64,000 bases of DNA from Trichopria drosophilae (taxonomy: Eukaryota > Arthropoda > Insecta > Hymenoptera > Diapriidae). The stretch lies in contig CM059582.1 in assembly GCA_030407085.1 (NCBI GenBank), forward strand, positions 160,262,001 to 160,326,000. The letters run 5' to 3'. The position numbers and the translations under genes are program-made. Below, piece after piece: positions 1-8,845 of this stretch (position 1 is the first letter of the stretch; each line of letters starts with the position of its first letter). The notes beneath the pieces were generated by a model that saw only the letters and a list, made by a program, of their open reading frames with translations, did not search any database and was not told the origin of the DNA.

Positions 1-34
1 TGATGATATTTAAATGAGTAAAGAGTAGAATGAC

Positions 35-52
35 AGAGAGAGAGAGAGAGAG
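35..52. repeat. (AG)n microsatellite
   Basis: This is an uninterrupted dinucleotide AG run of about nine units. It is a simple repeat with no gene nearby. Confidence 0.9.
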
Positions 53-123
53 GCAAGGAGTGAAGCTACCAAACTTACATTTTATTATTATCCCTGTAAC
101 AAATAGAAGCATCTTATTATTAA

Positions 124-1071
124 CCCTTTCACTGTTGACTACGTGTATACACGTAGTAGACTAAGTGGGCTCTCACTGTGGACTATGTGTATACACGTAG
201 TTATAAAAGATTTAATGAACAGAGAATAAATGAACAGCTATATACCGGCGTTATGTTTTATTGGGTGTTTTGAATCGCTGGATCCGCACTTGGGATCAAA
301 TTTCGAAAATTCTGAACGTCAAATCCAATATGGCCGCTTAAAATCGGACAATTTTTAAGCATTATTCATTATACACGTAATTATAAAAGAATGAATAAAT
401 AGAGAATAAAGACACAAAATATACTCATAAATCTCTGAATTCGAATTTGAGGAGAAATTTTTAAAACTTTAAACAGAAAATGCAATATTGCCGCTCAAAA
501 TCGGACAAACTTGAAGCATTTTTTGTAACACATTATTCTTGATGGCATGTGCTTTCGAAAAAAATGGGTAAAACCCAAAAAAATGAAAAAAAAAAATAAA
601 ACAAATAATAAAAAAAATGAAAATATAAATAAAAAAAGAAGTGAAAATCCTACCGCATACCTCCACGTGGTACATTCTGGGGTAGTGAATAAGAAATATT
701 TACCAGCTAAATGCGGGGGTAGAATTTGGAATTTATTTTTCGTAATCATAATAATATTACAATTACGTATAATGCACTATAATTATAACCCAATAAATTG
801 AAAATATTGTAATAATACAAATGGCTTTAGAATTGCAGCTGAACCCCGTCAATATCACCATAAATTGGCCCATGCAATGACAAATATATTTCTGTTAAAC
901 CGTTTGAAAACATACTTCATATTCGTTAAATTTTTGTCAAAACTGACTCCAAATTCGTAATCAGCGTCGTCGAAAACATAAATATCCATATTTACACAAA
1001 TTTCAAATTGGCCGGAAACATCGTCATATTTTGAGCCCACTTTCGAGTTTTCGGTCTACACAGCGAAAGGG
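124..1071. mobile_element. Non-autonomous piggyBac-like MITE
   Basis: The element is bounded by TTAA on both sides (120-123 and 1072-1075), the target site of piggyBac transposases. Its ends are inverted copies: the left reads CCCTTTCACTGTTGACTACG and the right, reversed, reads CCCTTTCGCTGTGTAGACCG. The CCCTTT start is typical of piggyBac-like ends. No transposase frame is present. The interior holds two degenerate copies of a ~180-bp unit (about 190-368 and 369-525), each with a TACACGTA-ATAAAAG start and an AAAATCGGACAA motif near its end. Near the left end are two copies of a CGTGTATACACG palindrome. The superfamily call rests on TSD and termini only. Confidence 0.75.
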
Positions 1072-1075
1072 TTAA

Positions 1076-2596
1076 ATAATATAGGACAATATGCGATGTA
1101 CAAGAGAAATATATAATTATTTTCTTGTATGATGGATGACAGCTCCTATAAACTATTAAATTATGTAGAAAATTTTGAACTACCAGGAAAGAAATTTGCG
1201 GAAATGAATGCCTGAAAATGTTTGTAAAAAATTCCTGACGCAGAAAATGCTTAATCGTGAGGGATTCCTTAGCACGCTCACCGTATATCGCTATATATAA
1301 TAAAATACAGAAAAAGAGGAGCCATCTCAGTACTTAAGGTAAATAACAAAACAATACATAAAATATCTAATGATGTACGATAAAGATAGCCTATGCTATA
1401 GCATGGGAGGGAATTTTCTCGCAATACTTTTTTTAAATTTAAACTTAATGACAGAAAGGTATAGGAAAAACACTCTCGCAGTAATAATCGAAGGCTAAGT
1501 ATCGCATTAGGAACGTGGGAAAAGATCATAACTGAAACAAAGATTCGGAGCAAAAGTATTAAACGGCAACCAACAGTTCGCTTGTGAAGGAATGTTGAAT
1601 CGTCGAGTAATCCTTTGCAAGTAATTCCCAACTCGATATCATAACGATATTATTTGAAAGGTGTTTGATCTATATAGAAACGAGAAAAGATGTGAACTAA
1701 AACATTCTGTAGATGAAAAGTTTTTGAGTTGATGGGATAAGAAGTTTCAATACTGCAGCGCTCCTAAAGGAATATGCGAAAACGTTCCAGAGGTCGGTGG
1801 CATGACATCGGAGGAATGAATATGATTTGATAGTGCTATGGCTAGAAAAAAATTTTCATGAAAAGTAGGTCGGTTGGGCAGTGGTTATTATTTGAATTAT
1901 AAAGGGGATAAAAAATAGTCAAAATAGTGAAGCAGTTTCTGTTTTTGTCTGAGAGGTACGGATCGTCAGAAGCGGTGATGATGCCAATCCTTAGAGTATT
2001 GTTTTACAGGCACTGCGATTTATTATCAAGGTATCTCATAGATGGTCGATAACAAGAGTTGCTTAGTTAAAATGAGATATGACAATAGCATTTACGATCG
2101 AGAGTATGATTGCTCCTGTCGGTCTTGCAGTGACATCATTGACCCTACTGCAGAGAGAAATTTTCTCCGTGCATTAGGTACTATTTATTCAGCAATAATA
2201 ACTTATTGTTTTGTTTACGTTCAAGTCGATCATATTGTTATTCTTTCAATGAACCCGATAATTTGCATTCTCGTGGGCTGTATTATTATATTACGATTCA
2301 TATCTACACTGACAAAAAACATCCGTAGTTAAATATACTATATCGCATATATGGGAAAAAATGGCTAAAACCGCTATAAAAAATAGGTTAATTCTCCACT
2401 TTCGTAGTAGATTTTACTATCATTTTGTTGAACCAACTACCTCCTGATAGTTGTTTTAACTAATGTCATGCACGGTCCACATTTTGCACTATGTTCATAG
2501 TCATTTTAACTATTTTTTTGCGAGTGTATATAGATACTTGTGTTATTTTGCATACGGAGCTGCGTTATTTTCTCCTAGCAATACTTTTCATACTTG
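1076..2596. other. Host DNA, no gene seen
   Basis: This is AT-rich left-flanking host DNA. The open frames here (for example 1278-1631 minus and 2042-2332 plus) have no recognisable domain or coding-like composition. I see no gene, RNA or repeat of note. Confidence 0.6.
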
Positions 2597-2602
2597 TTTG
2601 TA
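2597..2602. repeat. Left target-site duplication of the Polinton
   Basis: The six bases TTTGTA directly precede the terminal AG of the element and recur at 20104-20109 directly after its terminal CT. A 6-bp duplication is the diagnostic length for Polinton/Maverick integration. Confidence 0.95.
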
Positions 2603-2673
2603 AGTAGAGTAGGTTACCTTATAGGCCGCCGGAGACTTCCCCCTCTCCTCCCCCCATGGCGTTAGTCCCTGAG

Positions 2674-2875
2674 AGGTCATTGACCCCGCCCATAGACTTT
2701 TTTGTTTTCGTCTGGTGGCCTTGAGGTAGGTCAAGGTTTGTTATTGTTTTTGTTAACTCCTTCCCCATGAGAGGTCATTGACCTCCACCCGTAAACTTTT
2801 TTGATCTCGTTCTGACGGCCTTGGGGTAGGTCATGGTGTGTTATTGTTGTTACCCCCCTGATAGGTCATTGACCC
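2674..2875. promoter_or_regulatory. Three IR-1 nuclear-receptor-like sites in left TIR
   Basis: AGGTCA-T-TGACCC occurs at 2674-2686, a perfect palindrome AGGTCA-T-TGACCT at 2772-2784, and AGGTCA-T-TGACCC at 2863-2875. Inverted AGGTCA hexamers with one spacer base are the known consensus for the ecdysone receptor/USP heterodimer. The spacing of about 95 bp follows the tandem repeat unit of the TIR. That they bind a receptor is inference; they could instead bind an element-encoded terminus-recognition protein. Confidence 0.55.
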
Positions 2876-3104
2876 CGTTTCGACGTTGAGGTAGGTCATG
2901 ACTACCACCACCCCCCCTTCCACACACCACCCCCCTCAGAGAAGGGTAATTGACCCATACAATCTGTGAGACAGGTCACTGTTTATTATTATTTTTATTA
3001 CCACCTCCAAGGGTGACTGCATCTACCTTACACGTGTGCACGCACTCACACACACACACACACACACACCCACAAACAGTATATGCACCGAGTCACACAA
3101 GTTT

Positions 3105-3162
<58 letters not shown>

Positions 3163-3170
3163 ACTCTTTC

Positions 3171-3530
3171 TCTCCCGTACGCTGTTTCATTTTCTCAGGC
3201 TTACATAATATCGTATTCATAAACAGGTCCAGACTTGAAGCTCTCTTATTTTTAGGGACCCTTGAAAATTTCCTTATCTCACCCACCTGCGCATTTCCCG
3301 CGTTCCCACTTATGACGCATGTGATTGTCTGTATACATTCGCTCTCTCTCTCTCCCGTACGCTGTTCCATTTTCTCAGCCTTACATAATATAGTATTCAT
3401 AAACAGGTCCAGACTTGAAGCTCTCTTATTTTTAGGGACCCTTGAAAATTTCCTTATCTCACCCACCTGCGCATTTCTCGCGTTCCCACTTATGACACAT
3501 GTGATTATCCGTATACATTATTTACACTTA
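3171..3530. repeat. 180-bp direct duplication private to the left TIR
   Basis: Positions 3171-3350 and 3351-3530 are near-identical, both beginning CTCCCGTACGCTGTT. The right TIR carries this unit once. That copy matches the second, inner left copy at the variable positions (GTTCCATTTT, CTCAGCC), so the outer left copy has diverged or arose from another variant. Confidence 0.9.
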
Positions 3531-3688
3531 CCGAATCGTCGAAACAATGTGGCATTGTCTCTGTCTGAAATAGAAATATTTCTTAGCTATTCGAAACCAG
3601 CAACTCTAGTGAATAATATGTCAAAGAAATGTGTCGACATCTTGAAAGGAATGAAATAAAAACACATTTAATCAATTAAAATTTTATT

Positions 3689-4246
3689 TTAAAAATAAAA
3701 AGTTTTAAATGTACAAATTTGATTACATTTTGCACTATATTGCCCACCGTGATTAAGATTACGATTAACGCATACACCGTTCTGTTGTTTTTTCTGACAA
3801 TATAATTTTTGCGAAAACTGATTGTACCATTTATTTACAATATAGTCGTTTTGTCTAGCATTATTGGAGAAGTTCTTATAAAAATCATGTAAAGTATAAC
3901 CATTAGCCATAGTATGCAAAAACATAACACAGTATTGACCACACACAGAAGAAGTAAAACTTTGAAGACACTTATCACTCCATCGGATCGTTTTACAGTT
4001 TCTTCGGAGGCGATCAATGTGATGTGAGATGAATGGCTGCGATCCATAACTGTCAAAGAAAATTCCGTTGCCAAATTCATTGACGTAAAAAGCGACCCAG
4101 TGAGTACCAGGTTTTGTATGATCGTCCGTATTCGCTATTATAGATGCCGGTTTCGTCCACACCCGGGGAATCAGATCCGCCGGAAATACACCTCTTGTCC
4201 TCCCCGGAATAAGTTGCAGGGCTTGTATCAGATCTTTCGAGTTCAT
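3689..4246 (-). CDS. Adenain-type cysteine protease (Polinton PRO)
   Basis: This 185-residue protein is of the size and layout of the adenovirus-type C5/ULP-like maturation protease. Visible catalytic residues are His49 (THW), Asp65 (FFDSYG), Gln95 (CLQS) and Cys102 (VCGQYC), with the seven-residue Gln-to-Cys spacing of the family. In virions such a protease cleaves capsid and core precursors at (M/I/L)xGx-G sites, and one such site is present in the basic protein at 6270-6878. I chose the ATG at 4246 because the longer frame to 4324 overlaps the upstream gene and is not protease-like. The last ~31 codons lie inside the left TIR, so the right TIR carries a second copy of the gene's 3' end. 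The frame is intact. Confidence 0.9.
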   Translation of the reverse strand: MNSKDLIQALQLIPGRTRGVFPADLIPRVWTKPASIIANTDDHTKPGTHWVAFYVNEFGNGIFFDSYGSQPFISHHIDRLRRNCKTIRWSDKCLQSFTSSVCGQYCVMFLHTMANGYTLHDFYKNFSNNARQNDYIVNKWYNQFSQKLYCQKKQQNGVCVNRNLNHGGQYSAKCNQICTFKTFYF

Positions 4247-4838
4247 GGATAGTTTTTTCTTTCGACGTACTACAAATGTCGCTAGTGGGTTTGTAACTGA
4301 TATTCGTAGACAAAGACGGTACACATGGTCTTGGTGAAAATGTTTCCTGGTCCTCGTTTATATGTGACACTATCCACTTTCGTAGTTTTAACGAGTTATT
4401 CAATGCGCATGCGTATTTACCAGGTTTCTTGATTCCGTGATATATGCAAAAAGCTTCGTCTGTGTTGAGTTGCGTAAATCTCGGTGCATTGACATTGTCT
4501 TCTAAATTTTCAATAGGTCGAGTAATGATTTTCTCCAAAAATTGTTTCTTTTGATGTCCTCGTACATAAACAGAGGACGACTCGCGAGTAATCTCTTGCA
4601 GTATTTGATATATTTTAGTCGCATCGGTATCACCATCAAACCACTCGATACCGTGATGATATAGCGAGAGATACGAGTTTGTCTTGCGTAAATTTACAGG
4701 TAGTTTTACAAAATTATCAGTAGATCTGAGAATCCAATGACCGATATAATTTTTCTCGATACAAACAATCGCAATTTCTTTTGGTGTAAAAGCATGCTTT
4801 TTATTCAAGAAACCTTGAATGTCTATTACAAAACGCAT
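4077..4838 (-). CDS. Conserved Polinton-associated protein of unknown function
   Basis: This 253-residue frame starts at ATG 4838, about 100 bp after the major capsid gene. The N-terminal ~160 residues look like a folded domain: it begins MRFVIDIQGF, has KEIAIV, a YHHGIEW block, VYVRGHQKKQFLEKI, and ends near LNNSLKLRKWI. I recall similar proteins being frequent in animal genomes near mobile elements, with a faint resemblance to DEDD exonuclease folds, but I cannot verify that. Residues ~165-253 are low in order and rich in Ser/Thr/Pro. The last 170 bp overlap the protease gene in another frame, so either the genes truly overlap or the end is out-of-frame read-through. Confidence 0.7.
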   Translation of the reverse strand: MRFVIDIQGFLNKKHAFTPKEIAIVCIEKNYIGHWILRSTDNFVKLPVNLRKTNSYLSLYHHGIEWFDGDTDATKIYQILQEITRESSSVYVRGHQKKQFLEKIITRPIENLEDNVNAPRFTQLNTDEAFCIYHGIKKPGKYACALNNSLKLRKWIVSHINEDQETFSPRPCVPSLSTNISYKPTSDICSTSKEKTIHELERSDTSPATYSGEDKRCISGGSDSPGVDETGIYNSEYGRSYKTWYSLGRFLRQ

Positions 4839-4942
4839 AGTCGATGTTTGTGGTGCGACATGAAACGAACAACTGACATCAAAGTTCGTAGCAAGATAGA
4901 ATTTTGGGACTAAATCATAAGTACCCCTCTCTTGTTACAACT

Positions 4943-6259
4943 TTAAGCATTGTAATCTGTAATAATTTGACGGGAAGAGTCGATTTCCAAAACGTTGTCA
5001 TATTCAGCGTAAACTATACAATTTACTGTATTTTCAAGAGCAGCGTCGAATCGTACTTCTATTCGCAGACAACCACTCTTTACGAGGTTCCAATGAGTAA
5101 CGCAACTTGCGGAAAGATCCGAAGTTAAATCAAAAACAAACAGACAATAGCCGTTGGCGAATTCTTCTCTCGATATTTCATTTCCTTCATTCATAAAATG
5201 AATGCCAGTGCCTGAAAATAAAGTGTGATATGCTTCTACGAAAAGTTTAGATGTTTCTTTAAAGTTTGGCTGCAGAGGCTTACTCGGAATTTGTGTGCCG
5301 TCGACGTATAGTGATAAAAAGTTGATACCGTAATTTTGAAAATTGAAAGGATTACGGCGACGATCGCCATTGAAAGCTTTATTATCAACGAAACCGATAA
5401 CTACTCTTTTCGGCAATTGACCTAGTATGACGTTGTCGAGTGTATCGCCGAGTATCCCGTTATGCAATACAAATGACTTCACCTCGACTCTGGTGAGTGG
5501 ATACTTTGCCGTCGTATTTGCAAGAGTTTTTGCATGTGCGAGAAGAATTCCAGGATTTATTTTGGCTCTTCTTACGAGTAACGTTATATCGCTAATGTTG
5601 ACTGAAAATTTTCCATCGACGGATTCATCCATGAGCGAGAAAGCATCTTTAGAACGAACAAGGCGTAATCGTATTTCGACACCGTTTAACATAAATTTGT
5701 CTTGATTGAATACGTCGCAGTGCAAATGACCAATAAGATCCACTATCTGTGAATTTTCCGTATATTTTTTACGCTTAACGAGTCCGACATTATCATTTCG
5801 TGTCGGTAATCCCTCCATATGATTTCCCGTGTCCTTGTACCATAGTGTCGATGTCAAGTGGGACGATTTTGCAGCGGGTCCGTAGTTTAGCAATGTCTCT
5901 ATATACGACCGATACGCATAGGTATTACTGGGTGGTGATACTAACTTTTGATTAAAGAAAACATCGACTTGATTGAACATTGAATGTAAGAAATTATTCA
6001 CCGGTGCAACTTTAGTATTATCCTCTGCGTGACTAGGTTGAATTCTTGCTTTGAGACTTATCATTGTATGCGCAAGATCAATGTACTCTTCACCATGACC
6101 TGGCACGACAAATTCAATCGGTGAGTCATCCGTCAACGATGACACGGGCTTATAATGTACCCAGTGCGAGCTCTCGATGGTTGTCTGGGTCGGTGGAATC
6201 GTGAAGATGTCGAGCTCCGATTTCATGCACTCGCACGAGTGTGAATGAAGGAAAGACAT
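4943..6259 (-). CDS. Major capsid protein, double jelly-roll (Polinton MCP)
   Basis: This 438-residue protein matches the Polinton major capsid family, the hexon-like double jelly-roll protein that would build the icosahedral shell. Family features visible are the N-terminal SHSCECMKSELDIF, the PPTQT motif, NNFLHSMFNQVDVFFNQ, YRSYIETLLNYG, VDLIGHLHCDVF, GQLPKRVVIGFVDNKAFNG and a terminal IVYAEYDNVLEID. I chose ATG 6259 rather than 6283, because it gives the usual start of the family and leaves a 10-bp gap after the upstream basic-protein gene instead of an overlap. The frame is complete with no stop or shift. The call rests on whole-sequence family resemblance and on neighbours (penton, ATPase, protease). 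Confidence 0.93.
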   Translation of the reverse strand: MSFLHSHSCECMKSELDIFTIPPTQTTIESSHWVHYKPVSSLTDDSPIEFVVPGHGEEYIDLAHTMISLKARIQPSHAEDNTKVAPVNNFLHSMFNQVDVFFNQKLVSPPSNTYAYRSYIETLLNYGPAAKSSHLTSTLWYKDTGNHMEGLPTRNDNVGLVKRKKYTENSQIVDLIGHLHCDVFNQDKFMLNGVEIRLRLVRSKDAFSLMDESVDGKFSVNISDITLLVRRAKINPGILLAHAKTLANTTAKYPLTRVEVKSFVLHNGILGDTLDNVILGQLPKRVVIGFVDNKAFNGDRRRNPFNFQNYGINFLSLYVDGTQIPSKPLQPNFKETSKLFVEAYHTLFSGTGIHFMNEGNEISREEFANGYCLFVFDLTSDLSASCVTHWNLVKSGCLRIEVRFDAALENTVNCIVYAEYDNVLEIDSSRQIITDYNA

Positions 6260-6269
6260 TATTACTTTT

Positions 6270-6878
6270 TTAATTATCCCCAAATATATCCCTCGTTAAG
6301 TTATTACGTTTTCGTTTTCTAGACGTCTGCTTTACACTACTTTTTCTCTTGGATGTCTTCTTTTTCTTCCTTGTCGTCTTCGTCTTTTTACCTTTCTGCA
6401 CCTTTCGTTTCGAAATACGACCAGTTTTTGTCTTTCGTAACTTATTATTCTTACGACGACGACGTTTCGCGACACGCGTTGACGTATTACCAATCGAATA
6501 CTGAGCAGGCTGATTATGGAGCACACTGTTATAACCCGAACCAGACATCACTTTGGAAAACTTATCTTTGGCTTTATTTGCAAGCATTCTACCAGACTCC
6601 TTTGCTCGATTTCTCAATGATTCTTTCAAAGTTACGTTGTGTTCACCAACATCTTCGAGTACATTTATTCCTGTACGCAAGGCTTCTTTTCCAACTGCTG
6701 TCGCACCCCTCCTAAGCAAAGGAAGAATACGTCTGAATAATCCTCCCAGAAAACTACCTATTCCATGACCCCGTTGATTCACAGACCCGACATAAACGTT
6801 GCGAATTCCTCGAACTCCACCACCACCAGTTTGATCTTCGTAGTACGATATATAATGATCGATCATTTCGTTGCTCAA
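6270..6878 (-). CDS. Basic virion protein, pVI/pX-like
   Basis: This 202-residue protein has three parts. The N-terminus is Gly-rich (QTGGGGVRG). A hydrophobic/amphipathic stretch at about residues 37-75 includes HGIGSFLGGLF and GKEALRTG, resembling the membrane-active segment of adenovirus pVI-like proteins and known in Polinton/adintovirus minor virion proteins. The C-terminal ~75 residues are extremely Lys/Arg-rich, suited to DNA condensation. Between them, residues 111-115 are MSGSG, fitting the adenain site (M/I/L)xGx-G, so the partner protease at 3689-4246 could separate the lytic and DNA-binding parts. It sits 19 bp after the minor capsid gene and 10 bp before the major capsid gene. 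Its function is inferred from composition and context. Confidence 0.8.
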   Translation of the reverse strand: MSNEMIDHYISYYEDQTGGGGVRGIRNVYVGSVNQRGHGIGSFLGGLFRRILPLLRRGATAVGKEALRTGINVLEDVGEHNVTLKESLRNRAKESGRMLANKAKDKFSKVMSGSGYNSVLHNQPAQYSIGNTSTRVAKRRRRKNNKLRKTKTGRISKRKVQKGKKTKTTRKKKKTSKRKSSVKQTSRKRKRNNLTRDIFGDN

Positions 6879-6897
6879 TGCGAATTTTTATCGTTCT

Positions 6898-7737
6898 TTA
6901 ATACTGTCGCTTAAAATGTAGAGTGACTGTCAACGTCCCGTACTCGAATGGTATTGGTGCACCTGCGTGATCTCTTATATCGATTGTAATCTCTCGAAAA
7001 TATTTCGCGAGGAGAGGAACATAATTTGGTGGTGAAAAATGCTTCACAATAGTTTCACCGTAATTATAATTTTTACCACCAACATTAACTATACGTAGTA
7101 ACGACACTTGAGAATCACCGACCACGTTGGGCTCGCAAATGTCTGTGTACACAAATAGCTGATCGGGTATGGCTCGGGACAAACTAGCTGGATAGCAATG
7201 TTGCCTTATAAAAATGTCTTTATCGCGCTCAGTATTTAGTAAATGGTATGTATTTGTAACAGGAAATCCGAGAATCTTATTTACAGAGCTATGAAACATA
7301 AAAAAGTGAACTTTTTTGCAATCTTTTTGTGCGCAATGGGCGGTAACAAAGCCACCTCGTGATTTTGCATAGTTAAATTGTAAGTAAACAGACTCCGACC
7401 CATACACCGATTTCAAATTCTCATTAATCGCGTCGACAAAATCATATACGTCTCTGTAAAAACCTTCGGGTATATTTACAGACGATTTGTCAATAATGTG
7501 CGCTCCATCCGTGGACATATCTATGGTTCCAAATTCAAAAGCACAATTATCTCGTTTTATATGAACAACACTGTAAGGAACATGAATTTCCGATAAACCT
7601 ACTAACCAGGCACCGGTTAATTGAATTTCTTTGGGAAGTACTGTTGTAAATCTAGTCGTAGTGTTGTCGGGAAAGTACTTCATACTGCTGTTGCTCGGTA
7701 AAGTTATAAAAAATTCGTCTGCTTGTGACTGATGCAT
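6898..7737 (-). CDS. Minor capsid protein, penton-like single jelly-roll (Polinton mCP)
   Basis: This 279-residue protein fits the Polinton penton-like minor capsid family. It has FFITLPSNSS near the N-terminus, PDNTTTRFTTVLPKEIQLTG, a VGLSEI motif at about residue 46, a central SVNKILGFP block and C-terminal TLTVTLHFKRQ. In virions it would form the fivefold vertices of a shell made by the protein at 4943-6259. The start ATG at 7737 lies one base after the integrase stop (7739), showing extreme packing of this leftward block. The frame is intact. Confidence 0.9.
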   Translation of the reverse strand: MHQSQADEFFITLPSNSSMKYFPDNTTTRFTTVLPKEIQLTGAWLVGLSEIHVPYSVVHIKRDNCAFEFGTIDMSTDGAHIIDKSSVNIPEGFYRDVYDFVDAINENLKSVYGSESVYLQFNYAKSRGGFVTAHCAQKDCKKVHFFMFHSSVNKILGFPVTNTYHLLNTERDKDIFIRQHCYPASLSRAIPDQLFVYTDICEPNVVGDSQVSLLRIVNVGGKNYNYGETIVKHFSPPNYVPLLAKYFREITIDIRDHAGAPIPFEYGTLTVTLHFKRQY

Positions 7738-7738
7738 T

Positions 7739-8845
7739 TTACAGATTTTTTAAATTTGCTGCAGGTATCCACGAATTAAATTGTTCAGGATAGCCTACCC
7801 AGCTTACAAAGACTTCCTTTTTCGAGCCTCGACCTCTAGTCCGGATGACACTATCGATTTTAAATTCTTGTTCTGTTCTATCTTTTGAGACTGTGCCCAG
7901 CTCTTGTGGATAAAAGTAACCCTCGATATCTTCTCCACTCAAGTCTTCTAGTTCGTACACAAAGAGGTTTTGGCGTTTTAAGACACTCTTTATTCGAAAA
8001 ATTTCCTCGCTCCACCCTCGTTCGTATCCTTTCTTAAAGGTTTTTTTTGCACTACTGATTCGAACGTTATCGCCTACCTGATACTTATACGTTTGTGTAT
8101 ACTTTGCAGGATATCGCGACTCAATATTTCGCCGGGCAATATGAGCATTGAATAATGTAACTGAAGCAGGGGTCATTTTTATACTCGAATGTAAAGAATT
8201 ATTGTAAGCATCGACAATATTTTGCATAACGTCTACGTATCGTCTGGTATTGTTACGTGTAAAATAGCGCCATATACGCTCTTTAAGCGTTCGGTTGAAG
8301 CGTTCTACAATCGCTGCTTTTACATCAGGGTGGCTGCGTGTTACTCGAAACCGAATGTTACCCTCTCGTAGATAATTCTGTACTTGTTTACCAACAAATT
8401 CTTTACCACGATCTGTTTGAAGAGTGACAGGGATTCGCTTATTGTTTCGTTTCAGAATTCTCTTAAAACCTGCGAGAACCTCGTGTGAACTTTTATCGCG
8501 TAACGATTCGACCCATACGTATTTGCTTAACACGTCTATGACAACGAGAATGTAACATTTGTTATCGTTGTACGTTTTCAACGATCTCAGATCAACAAGG
8601 TCTGCTTCCCAGAGGTCATCGACATTTGTGACGTTATATCTTAAACGTTGAAAATTTCGTCGTATGGGTCTATGCAGAGTATACGCGTCTTGTGCGTTTA
8701 GCCACTCTTGAACATCATCCGGTGACACGCCATGCTTCATAAAAAATTGCCTCACATTTCGAGCACCCGAGTAGCTAACAGGATGTGAAGGGTCGTAATA
8801 AACACTTTCGATCTTATCTACGATTACATTTCGAGACCCAGCCAT
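7739..8845 (-). CDS. Retroviral-type integrase with C-terminal chromodomain (Polinton INT)
   Basis: This 368-residue DDE integrase catalyses insertion of the linear element with a 6-bp duplication, which matches the TTTGTA found here. The catalytic triad is Asp82 (EADLVD), Asp145 (QTDRGKEF) and Glu181 (IVERFNRTLKER), with exactly 35 residues between the second Asp and Glu. The rve core spans about 75-235, and a basic SH3-like stretch at 245-315 includes YQVGDNVRIS. The last ~40 residues form a chromodomain (VFVSWVGYPEQFNSW), which in other elements steers insertion to methylated histone tails. The start at 8845 overlaps the end of the broken upstream gene by about 20 bp. No disabling change was seen. 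Confidence 0.95.
   Translation of the reverse strand: MAGSRNVIVDKIESVYYDPSHPVSYSGARNVRQFFMKHGVSPDDVQEWLNAQDAYTLHRPIRRNFQRLRYNVTNVDDLWEADLVDLRSLKTYNDNKCYILVVIDVLSKYVWVESLRDKSSHEVLAGFKRILKRNNKRIPVTLQTDRGKEFVGKQVQNYLREGNIRFRVTRSHPDVKAAIVERFNRTLKERIWRYFTRNNTRRYVDVMQNIVDAYNNSLHSSIKMTPASVTLFNAHIARRNIESRYPAKYTQTYKYQVGDNVRISSAKKTFKKGYERGWSEEIFRIKSVLKRQNLFVYELEDLSGEDIEGYFYPQELGTVSKDRTEQEFKIDSVIRTRGRGSKKEVFVSWVGYPEQFNSWIPAANLKNL

Larger units (their letters stand above)
2603..3782. repeat. Left terminal inverted repeat
   Basis: This pairs with the right repeat at 19113-20103. The outer part has three divergent ~100-bp tandem units, each with AGGTCATTGACC and GGTAGGTCA motifs. After these come C-rich DNA, (CA)n at 3047-3069, (CT)n at 3113-3154, a duplicated 180-bp unit (3171-3350 and 3351-3530), and finally the 3' end of the protease gene. 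Similarity stops at about 3782, inside the protease reading frame. It is about 190 bp longer than the right TIR, almost entirely because of the 180-bp duplication. Confidence 0.93.

Noticed and set aside
2042..2332. 96-aa plus frame left of the Polinton
   Set aside because: Hydrophobic, no family resemblance, no splice or promoter support.
2950..3659. Open frames 2950-3222 and 3036-3659 across the left TIR
   Set aside because: They translate (CA)n and (CT)n microsatellites and the 180-bp duplication. The mirror frame in the right TIR (19246-19752) exists only because the sequence is repeated.
4246..4324. Longer protease start at 4324
   Set aside because: The extra 26 residues overlap the upstream gene and do not resemble the protease family.
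6259..6283. Longer major-capsid start at 6283
   Set aside because: It would overlap the preceding gene; the start at 6259 gives the conserved N-terminus.
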